A DNA stretch of 5,292 nucleotides, taken from the NCBI GenBank assembly GCA_003452965.1, contig DMMW01000081.1, positions 724-6,015 of the forward strand. The letters are read 5' to 3'. Position 1 is the stretch's first letter. Each line of letters opens with the position of its first letter. Source of the stretch: Elusimicrobiota bacterium (GTDB taxonomy: Bacteria; Elusimicrobiota; UBA8919). The position numbers and the translations under genes are program-made. Shown one piece after another: positions 1 through 5,279 of the stretch. Under the pieces are notes generated by a model. It saw only the letters and a list, made by a program, of their open reading frames with translations, was not told the DNA's origin and made no database searches.

Positions 1-2
1 TT

Positions 3-623
3 ACAATTTTCAAATCTTCAAAAACTTCCACTTTTACTATATTTCCAGTTATTATATATAGTATATTATTAGGTTATGGTACCATGAAGAGGAATCATCT
101 TTATCAAAATCCTATATTATTATGGCAAGACGTTATTATAAAGTATCCGAATAGTGAAGATGCACGCAACAATCTTGGGATTTTATTATTCAATTTAAAA
201 AGATATGAAGAAGCAGAAAAAGAATATAAAGAAGCAATAAAAATAAATCCTAATAATTCAGAATCACATTATAATCTTGGTGTATTGTTATATAGTCAAA
301 AAAGATATGAAGAAGCAGAGAGAGAATATAAAGAATCAATAAAAATAAATCCAACACATTCAGAAGCACATAATAATTATGGTGCTTTACTTTTTGGTTT
401 ATGCAAATATGGAGAAGCTGAGAATGAATTCAAATATGCGATAAGTATAAATCCATATTATATAGAAGCTCATAATAACCTTGGTTCTATATATTTAGTG
501 AAAAAAGAGTATGACAAGGCACTTAATGAATTTGAAGTGGTTTATAAGTTATTACCAAATAATCAAAGAGCATTTAGTAAAATAAAAATGTTGAAGCAAC
601 TTATGGAGAAAAATGTTAAATAA
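3..623 (+). CDS. C-terminal part of a TMTC-like (DUF1736-type) membrane protein with four TPRs; 5' end outside window
   Basis: The first ATG in this frame is at 84, but the frame has no stop back to position 3, and the upstream codons encode a hydrophobic segment (FTIFPVIIYSILLGYG), so I read this as a 5'-truncated gene. The helix followed by KRNHLYQNPILLWQDVIIK and then YPNSEDARNNLG matches the junction between the last membrane helix and the first TPR in TMTC/DUF1736-type proteins. Counting from the ATG at 84, four 34-residue TPRs follow at about 25-58, 59-92, 93-126 and 127-160. Each has the NLG or NYG, A, Y/F and NP consensus positions, and a short basic tail ends the protein. TPRs bind protein partners. 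Eukaryotic TMTCs are O-mannosyltransferases, but the bacterial function is unknown and no catalytic part is visible here. The next gene starts 35 bp downstream on the same strand. The TPR assignment is firm; the TMTC link is an inference from the junction. Confidence 0.85.
   Translation, partial: TIFKSSKTSTFTIFPVIIYSILLGYGTMKRNHLYQNPILLWQDVIIKYPNSEDARNNLGILLFNLKRYEEAEKEYKEAIKINPNNSESHYNLGVLLYSQKRYEEAEREYKESIKINPTHSEAHNNYGALLFGLCKYGEAENEFKYAISINPYYIEAHNNLGSIYLVKKEYDKALNEFEVVYKLLPNNQRAFSKIKMLKQLMEKNVK
197..352 (+). repeat. Direct repeat pair of 54 bp inside the TPR gene
   Basis: Positions 197-250 and 299-352 are offset by exactly 102 bp (34 codons, one TPR) and differ at only 3 of 54 positions. 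Both encode K-R-Y-E-E-A-E-x-E-Y-K-E-x-I-K-I-N-P. Such high nucleotide identity, silent sites included, suggests a recent in-frame duplication or gene conversion of one TPR unit, because the third and fourth repeats are much more diverged. Confidence 0.85.
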
Positions 624-648
624 CATAAATAGATAAAATATTTTTAAA

Positions 649-655
649 AGAGGTG
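649..655 (+). promoter_or_regulatory. Ribosome binding site that sets the start of the small exported protein at 659
   Basis: The purine-rich AGAGGTG lies just upstream of ATG 659, with about 5 nt between GAGG (650-653) and the ATG. The in-frame GTG at 653 overlaps this site and so could not use it, which favours ATG 659. Confidence 0.6.
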
Positions 656-658
656 TTT

Positions 659-949
659 ATGAAGATTAAAAAAATGTGCTTATTTATTATGTTATTAGTT
701 GGATACTTTTTATTTATTGATTATTTGTTTTCTTATACTATCAATAGTTCAGTTGTTGACACACATGGTAATAAAGCAACCGGTGGTACTTATGAATTAC
801 TTAGTGCCGGCGGACAGGGAGTAATCGGAAACTCAAGCGGTAGTACTTATACTATGGAAACTGGATTTATAAATAGTGATATCGTTTTTATTGCTGGAAA
901 TAACCAAAAATTAAGGAGGGGGACGTGCCCATTTTTAAGCTCCATTTGA
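659..949 (+). CDS. Small exported protein with a GGTYEL/SAGGQ/TYTMETGF surface-type module
   Basis: The predicted protein has 96 residues from ATG 659; a longer reading from GTG 653 would add only two residues and is disfavoured by the ribosome binding site. Residues 1-25 look like a signal peptide or anchor: Lys at 2, 4 and 5, a hydrophobic core at about 6-24, and a possible cleavage near Ser25 that is not a clean A-x-A. Residues 26-70 (SSVVDTHGNKATGGTYEL, then SAGGQ, G-x-SSG and TYTMETGF) match a glycine-rich pattern I recognise from many exported proteins of environmental bacteria, where it usually opens a longer protein. Here the protein stops soon after. Its last eleven residues (R86-I96) are encoded by a hairpin element and look unrelated to the rest, so the gene may be truncated by an insertion. 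It follows the TPR gene by 35 bp and may share its transcript. No function can be assigned. Confidence 0.6.
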   Translation: MKIKKMCLFIMLLVGYFLFIDYLFSYTINSSVVDTHGNKATGGTYELLSAGGQGVIGNSSGSTYTMETGFINSDIVFIAGNNQKLRRGTCPFLSSI

Positions 950-967
950 GAAGTTAAAAATAGGTGC
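918..967. repeat. Imperfect inverted repeat (REP/MITE-like hairpin) at the 3' end of the small ORF
   Basis: The near-palindrome GGGGACGTGCCC (919-930) is followed by a 14-nt arm at 925-938 that pairs with 954-967. As + strand RNA, 13 of 14 positions pair, two of them G-U, with one C-A mismatch. Inside the loop, CTC (940-942) can also pair with GAG (948-950). There is no U-run after either arm, so it is a poor intrinsic terminator. GC-rich motifs beside a foldable AT-rich arm resemble REP-type or IS200-like hairpins, but no transposase is present and no second copy is seen in this window. Confidence 0.45.
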
Positions 968-1045
968 TGGTAGAATAATATCCCTGAATGATACTAAAAG
1001 AATAGATTTTTGCTGTATCGTTTAAAGAATATGTTAATTGGTTAA

Positions 1046-1062
1046 GGAAATTATGAATCTCC
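1046..1062 (-). terminator. Likely terminator hairpin of the kinase-phosphatase-FHA operon
   Basis: In the - strand transcript this reads GGAGAUU-CAU-AAUUUCC, a 7-bp stem with one G-U pair and a 3-nt loop, starting 10 nt after the stop codon of the FHA gene. On the + strand the G-U becomes an A-C mismatch, so the structure favours - strand RNA. The following UUAACCAAUU is only a weak U-tract, so termination may be inefficient or factor-dependent. The rest of 950-1072 shows no gene. Confidence 0.4.
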
Positions 1063-1072
1063 GATGGCTTCG

Positions 1073-1786
1073 TTACTTCTGTCTTAAAAGAAATACCATT
1101 TTTGTCTTGCCGAATTCTAACATATCACCGTCGTGCAGTTGTCGTATATCGTTAATAGCGTCTCCGTTTACTTTTGGATATCCTTCTTTAACTGCTTTTA
1201 GTGTGTAGCCTTCAGGTTTATGGGAAATGGCAGCTGCTACGCTAGGTGCGAACATTCCTTTTATTTTTATTTGTGCCTGTTCGCCCGTTCCTATATAAAC
1301 TAATAATCCGGCAATTTCTATTTCAGTGTTTTGATCAACACAACCCTCGATAATTTTCAGAAAACCGACTTTTTCTCCCTGTCCCTGTACTTTTGGCTGG
1401 TCGTTTAACATCTCGCGTAATTTTGTTGCGTCTATTATTACAGTTTCACTGCCGCCCATGCTTTTTTGTTCTGAAGGTTTTTGTGGTGCAGCGGACTCTT
1501 CTTCATTAATAAATATTAATGTATGTTTTGCAAGTCCTACTTGGTCTTTGTTGTGTATGCCGGCTTTGAGTACTTTCGTTTCATTAAGAAAGGTTCCGTT
1601 TGTGCTGTTCAAATCTTCGAGAAAATATCCGTCACCCTGCTTAAATATTTTGGCGTGATGACCGGATACGGCAGGATTATCAATAGAGATATCATTATCT
1701 TCCTTTCTTCCGATGGTAATTACGTCTTTGTCAACAGGCATTTCCTTAATTACAGCAGCTCCAAACTTAACAATAATTTTCGGCAT
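1073..1786 (-). CDS. FHA protein with one canonical and one degenerate FHA domain
   Basis: This 237-residue protein has no signal peptide or membrane helix, so it should be cytoplasmic. Residues about 4-94 form a forkhead-associated domain with all phosphothreonine-binding signatures: G26-R27, S41-G-H-H44 and N60-S-T-N63-G64-T65. Residues 95-140 are a flexible linker with S113-E-T115-V-I-I118. Residues about 141-237 look like a second FHA fold (VYIG 163-166, VNG 207-209, HDGD 218-221, a closing EFG strand), but the binding Arg is Thr167 and the S-x-x-H motif is missing. That half probably serves structure or protein-protein contact. It is the last gene of the operon, 9 bp after the phosphatase, and has the strongest ribosome binding site of the three. 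The likely role is to read the phosphorylation state set by the neighbouring kinase and phosphatase. Its target is unknown. Confidence 0.9.
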   Translation of the reverse strand: MPKIIVKFGAAVIKEMPVDKDVITIGRKEDNDISIDNPAVSGHHAKIFKQGDGYFLEDLNSTNGTFLNETKVLKAGIHNKDQVGLAKHTLIFINEEESAAPQKPSEQKSMGGSETVIIDATKLREMLNDQPKVQGQGEKVGFLKIIEGCVDQNTEIEIAGLLVYIGTGEQAQIKIKGMFAPSVAAAISHKPEGYTLKAVKEGYPKVNGDAINDIRQLHDGDMLEFGKTKMVFLLRQK

Positions 1787-1790
1787 AAAC

Positions 1791-1797
1791 CCTCCTT
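1791..1797 (-). promoter_or_regulatory. Strong Shine-Dalgarno of the FHA gene, overlapping the phosphatase stop codon
   Basis: The - strand reads AAGGAGG, then GTTT, then ATG (1786). The TAA of the phosphatase gene occupies 1798-1796, so the two signals overlap, which suggests translational coupling or at least reinitiation. Confidence 0.8.
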
Positions 1798-2620
1798 ATC
1801 TTACTATACTTCTAAAAAAGTTTTTTATCTTATCTTTCATAACAGGAACCCCTTTTTTGATATTTACAACAATTATCGTGATGTTATCCCTGCCACCGGC
1901 ATCGTTTGCCATTGACACCAGCTTTTCACAAATCAAGTTAGGTTCTTTAAATTCGTTTATGGTTTTTAGTATTTGCTCATCCGGAACCATTCTTAATAAA
2001 CCGTCAGAGCATAATAATATATAGTCATCGTTATTAAGGGGCATTTCAGAAACATCCGCATTTACAGTCTTTTCTATGCCTAATGCCCTTGTCAAAATGT
2101 TTTGAATGTCTGATTTACTCGCTTGTTCTAATGTAATTAATCCTCTGCGTACCTGCTCCATTACAACTGAATGGTCGGTAGTCAGCGGATTGATATCGTT
2201 ATCGCGGATAAGATAAAGGCGGCTATCTCCGACGTGAGCGATAATTAATTTTCCATCAATTATCAATGAGGCGACGATAGTTGTTCCCATACCGCTATTT
2301 TGCGGATAATTCTGACTTGCTTCAAAAATGGCGTTATTTGCTATTTTAAGACAGTTTACCAGATAATTTGCATATTTTGATTTGGTGGGTCCCATTGAAG
2401 CGAAATAATCTTCAATTTTATTGTTTTTAAAACCATGTTCCATCTGTTCTTTGACAATGTCAACAGCCATTTTACTTGCAACTTGTCCAGAAGCGTGACC
2501 GCCCATACCGTCCGCTACCAGGAAAAGATTAATATCTTCAGATACAGAAAAATTATCCTCATTATTTTTTCTAATAAGTCCTTGATCAGTTTTTCCGTAA
2601 GCAGTAATAATTTCTTTCAT
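1796..2620 (-). CDS. PP2C-type (PPM family) Ser/Thr protein phosphatase
   Basis: A 274-residue metal-dependent phosphatase that removes phosphate from Ser/Thr residues in the cytoplasm. The PPM motifs appear in order: D12-x-G-x2-R17-x2-N20-E-D-N23, V35-A-D37-G-M-G-G-H42, G110-M-G-T-T114, G131-D-S-R134, D149-H-S151, L176-T-R-A-L-G181, C204-S-D206-G-L208 and G242-G-R-D245-N246. The metal-binding aspartates D37, D206 and D245 are all present, so it should be active. The family core ends near residue 254. Residues 255-274 are an extra basic tail that could form an amphipathic helix. The gene starts 13 bp after the kinase stop codon, and I see no Shine-Dalgarno in the A/T-only stretch before ATG 2620, so translation probably depends on ribosomes leaving the kinase gene. 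By context it reverses phosphorylation by the upstream kinase. Confidence 0.95.
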   Translation of the reverse strand: MKEIITAYGKTDQGLIRKNNEDNFSVSEDINLFLVADGMGGHASGQVASKMAVDIVKEQMEHGFKNNKIEDYFASMGPTKSKYANYLVNCLKIANNAIFEASQNYPQNSGMGTTIVASLIIDGKLIIAHVGDSRLYLIRDNDINPLTTDHSVVMEQVRRGLITLEQASKSDIQNILTRALGIEKTVNADVSEMPLNNDDYILLCSDGLLRMVPDEQILKTINEFKEPNLICEKLVSMANDAGGRDNITIIVVNIKKGVPVMKDKIKNFFRSIVR

Positions 2621-2633
2621 ATATTTTTATAAA

Positions 2634-5150
2634 TTATATCGCTGCTAAAACCGCCCTGATGTCTTTTTCCATTTCGCCGGCTCGCTGATACCGTTTTTCA
2701 ACGTCCTTTTCAAGCGATTTATCTATGATTGCGATAATTGAATCAGGAATTTTATCGTTGTATTGTTTGGGTGTCGGGTGTTTTTCATTGGCTATTTGGA
2801 AAAGTAATGTCGCTATACTCTCACCCTGGAACGGTTTTTCTCCGGTCAGCATTTCGTAGAGTAAAACACCTAATGAGAAAATATCGGCTCTACCGTCAAC
2901 TTTTTTACCGGCAACAGACTCAGGTGACATGTAGCTCGGTGTTCCCAGTACGGTGCCTGTTTGGGTTTTTGAAGAAGATAAAATTCTCGCTATACCGAAA
3001 TCAGTAACCCTGATTGAACCGTCTTTAAGCAGCATTATATTTGCGGGTTTTATATCTCTGTGTACTACACCTTGCTGATGTGCATAATCAAGGGCATTTG
3101 CAACTTTTGCAACGAGATCCAACACATCTTTCATAGACAAAAGCTTGCTTTTTTCGCATTTTGATTTTAAATCATCGCCGTCTAATAATTCCATTGCTAT
3201 ATACGACAAATCCATATCCTCGCCAGCATCAAAAATTCTTATTATATTAGGGTGGGAAAGGTTGCCTGCAGATTCCGCTTCACGGAAGAATCTTTCTTTT
3301 AATTGTTTCATTTGGTCTTCCGGAACATCTTCTTCAAAACGAACGGTTTTTATAGCGACCTGTCGGTTTATTTTCGGATCTTTTCCGAGATAAACAATAC
3401 CCATAGCACCTTTACCCAACTCTTTCATTATTTCATATCTGCCAAGAGTTGGTGTTTGTTTTGAACCTTTGATTATAACGGTTGATTCTTTAGAGGTCGC
3501 ACCCAGAATGCCTGTTTCACCTGCGGTTTTAAGAGTTGTAATTTTTTCTTCAATATCTTTGTATTTTGAATCAACCTTTTTAATGTGTTCATAAACAGCG
3601 ACCGCTTTATTAACCTGACGCTTTCTTTCAAAATCAAGTCCAAGATTATAAAGCAATTCTTTCATCTGGTCGTCAAGCGGGCATCTCCTGAATTTTTCAA
3701 ATGCAAGGTCAAGCATCCCCTGTCCCTGAAAAGATAGACCTAACATCTTATTTGTCTCAATGCTTTCCGCTTCTACAAGTTCTTTCCTTTTTTCGGTGAA
3801 AAGGAAATGTTTTGTTGTAATAAGAGTATATCCCAATACAAGCAAGACACTCGGATAAAACATTTTTATCCAATAACCTTTGGTAAATAGATAAACTCCG
3901 AATCCCGAAACAATAGCTAAAATAAATAAAGTTGAAATAGCGCCCCATTTAGCTTTCAATCTCGGTAGTAAAAGTATGACAAATAAGCCGCAAACGGCTA
4001 AGCATGCTAATTCAAAATTTTTAGACCAATTAGGTCTGACAATGAATTTTTTACTTATTATATTTTGTATTACATTTGCACTGATTTCAACACCCGGAAA
4101 ATTATTGGCTATCGGAATAACATTCAAATCACCTACGCCGGTTGCAGTAAGACCGACTAATACAATTTTATTTTTGAAAGCTTCGGGCGGTATCTTTTTG
4201 GTCAGGACATCAAAAGCATTGCAATATTTGAAAGTTCCGTATGGACCGTTAAAGTTTACCAACATATTCATAGAACCGTCAGTCGGTATCTTGATTTTCC
4301 CAAGAGCAACTTCGCTACTATTAAGCAATTTTATATCGTTCAATCCTAAATTCAAATATATTCTGGCTAACTGGAGCGTAAATGAAGGATAGTATTTATC
4401 CTGATGTTTGATTAAAAGTATTTCTCTTCTTTTCGTTCCATCAATATCAGGTAAAATATCCACGTGCCCTATACCTAATGTATATTCCGAAAAAATATCC
4501 AGAGGAAGAATAGGTATATATCCGATTGTAGCAGGTAGCGGCGGTCCCGTTATAGAATTGGTTGAAAGAATCGGTGGTATTTCAAAGGTTTTTTCGCCGA
4601 GAGGTTCATCAAGCGAAAAAAACATTGGAAGAACAACCTTTTCAGAATTGAAAATTGCTTCGGAAAGAATAGTATCGTTGTCAATGCTGCTTTCTGCATT
4701 CGCGATATCGCCTATAAAAGTATTGAATGGCAGAATTTCTTTTTCTTTTATTTTATATTTTTTCTTCAGTTTGTCCATCTCAACCAGCAAGTTGGCATAT
4801 TGAAGCTTCAGTTCTTTTATCTGTTCCAATCCAAGCGCCTGTTCCGGTTCGCTAAAAAGAATATTTAGACCGATGACTTTTGGATTTGCAGCCGATATTT
4901 CTTCAATAAGTGCTGCAATTATAGACCTTGGCCATGGCCATCTTCCTATATTAGAGATACTGTTATCATCAATACTTACAATCAAAATATCGTCGCTTGG
5001 TTTGGGGTTCTGTCTTAGTTTGCTTCTTAAATCATAAAATTTGTATTCAAGAGATTCAAAGAAATTTACTTTCATAAGATAAAATGAAATTATTGTTAAG
5101 GATAATACAAATCCAATAACAACATCAACCAACCATTTTTGTTTTTTCAT
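2634..5150 (-). CDS. CHASE2-sensor transmembrane Ser/Thr protein kinase
   Basis: An 838-residue membrane kinase. After a short cytoplasmic start comes a membrane helix (about 7-26), then an extracytoplasmic CHASE2 domain (about 30-370) with the typical E-Y-K-F-Y-D-L-R, VSIDDNSI, GRWPWPR and VIGLNILFSEPE signatures. It contains a coiled-coil insert (about 111-135). Three more membrane helices follow (about 379-396, 403-422, 432-448), placing the C-terminal half in the cytoplasm. A helical linker (about 469-531) has two TPR-like units, then a Thr-rich stretch, then a complete Hanks-type kinase domain (about 571-838): G579-K-G-A-M-G584, K601, E624, H697-R-D699-x-K701-x2-N704, D717-F-G719 and S742-P-E744. 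Activation-loop T729-Q-T731 aligns with the PknB autophosphorylation pair. The layout is the reverse of PknB, whose kinase domain is N-terminal. It is the first gene of the operon, has its own promoter, and should be active. Its signal is unknown. Confidence 0.95.
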   Translation of the reverse strand: MKKQKWLVDVVIGFVLSLTIISFYLMKVNFFESLEYKFYDLRSKLRQNPKPSDDILIVSIDDNSISNIGRWPWPRSIIAALIEEISAANPKVIGLNILFSEPEQALGLEQIKELKLQYANLLVEMDKLKKKYKIKEKEILPFNTFIGDIANAESSIDNDTILSEAIFNSEKVVLPMFFSLDEPLGEKTFEIPPILSTNSITGPPLPATIGYIPILPLDIFSEYTLGIGHVDILPDIDGTKRREILLIKHQDKYYPSFTLQLARIYLNLGLNDIKLLNSSEVALGKIKIPTDGSMNMLVNFNGPYGTFKYCNAFDVLTKKIPPEAFKNKIVLVGLTATGVGDLNVIPIANNFPGVEISANVIQNIISKKFIVRPNWSKNFELACLAVCGLFVILLLPRLKAKWGAISTLFILAIVSGFGVYLFTKGYWIKMFYPSVLLVLGYTLITTKHFLFTEKRKELVEAESIETNKMLGLSFQGQGMLDLAFEKFRRCPLDDQMKELLYNLGLDFERKRQVNKAVAVYEHIKKVDSKYKDIEEKITTLKTAGETGILGATSKESTVIIKGSKQTPTLGRYEIMKELGKGAMGIVYLGKDPKINRQVAIKTVRFEEDVPEDQMKQLKERFFREAESAGNLSHPNIIRIFDAGEDMDLSYIAMELLDGDDLKSKCEKSKLLSMKDVLDLVAKVANALDYAHQQGVVHRDIKPANIMLLKDGSIRVTDFGIARILSSSKTQTGTVLGTPSYMSPESVAGKKVDGRADIFSLGVLLYEMLTGEKPFQGESIATLLFQIANEKHPTPKQYNDKIPDSIIAIIDKSLEKDVEKRYQRAGEMEKDIRAVLAAI

Positions 5151-5160
5151 AGTTAAAATT

Positions 5161-5167
5161 CCGCCTT
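5161..5167 (-). promoter_or_regulatory. Ribosome binding site of the kinase gene
   Basis: The - strand reads AAGGCGG, one mismatch from AAGGAGG, with 10 nt to ATG 5150, slightly long but usable. The AAG can pair with CTT in a short upstream stem (5165-5169 with 5176-5180, loop of 6), which might mildly reduce access. Confidence 0.55.
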
Positions 5168-5202
5168 ATGTGAATATAAGCTTAATCCACAAAAAACATG
5201 GA

Positions 5203-5216
5203 TAATTCAAGAATTA
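5203..5216. repeat. Short palindrome in the kinase leader, possible operator
   Basis: TAATTC-AA-GAATTA is a perfect 6-bp inverted repeat with a 2-nt centre, roughly 30-40 nt downstream of the predicted transcription start. It could bind a dimeric regulator, but palindromes this short arise by chance in AT-rich DNA. Confidence 0.25.
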
Positions 5217-5250
5217 ACACACACTTATACATTTTAAAAACACATTATTT

Positions 5251-5279
5251 AGTATATAGAAAATTTGAATCTTTGTCAA
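5251..5279 (-). promoter_or_regulatory. Sigma70-type promoter of the kinase-phosphatase-FHA operon
   Basis: On the - strand a perfect TTGACA (5279-5274) is followed by exactly 17 nt and TATACT (5256-5251, five of six matches to TATAAT). The predicted start near 5244 gives a leader of about 95 nt before ATG 5150. It is the only near-consensus promoter I found upstream of the operon. The match suggests constitutive housekeeping transcription, possibly modulated at the leader. Confidence 0.75.

Noticed and set aside
624..652. AAAATATTTTT as a terminator between the TPR gene and the small exported gene
   Set aside because: It is a purely A/T palindrome with no stable stem, and the short spacing suggests read-through instead.
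653..658. GTG start at 653 for the small exported protein
   Set aside because: The GTG is part of the AGAGGTG ribosome binding site that serves ATG 659 at a normal distance, so 659 is the better start.
913..957. AAGGAGG followed by a GTG-started 10-codon reading frame (925-957)
   Set aside because: It lies wholly inside the hairpin element; the Shine-Dalgarno likeness comes from the GC-rich palindrome and the peptide has no recognisable features.
939..1025. Frame encoding APFEKLKIGAGRIISLNDT and onward to a stop after CCIV, as a possible frameshifted continuation of the small exported protein
   Set aside because: It has no start codon, is under 30 residues, and I recognise no family match, so a pseudogene call is not supported.
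1458..2024. Overlapping + strand open frames opposite the FHA and phosphatase genes
   Set aside because: They lie antisense to genes with clear domain signatures and show no motifs or ribosome binding sites of their own.
3757..4803. Other open frames within the kinase gene (3757-3948 on -, 3976-4392 and 4408-4803 on +)
   Set aside because: They are fully inside the CHASE2/membrane coding region, and their hydrophobic character is explained by the overlapping membrane helices.
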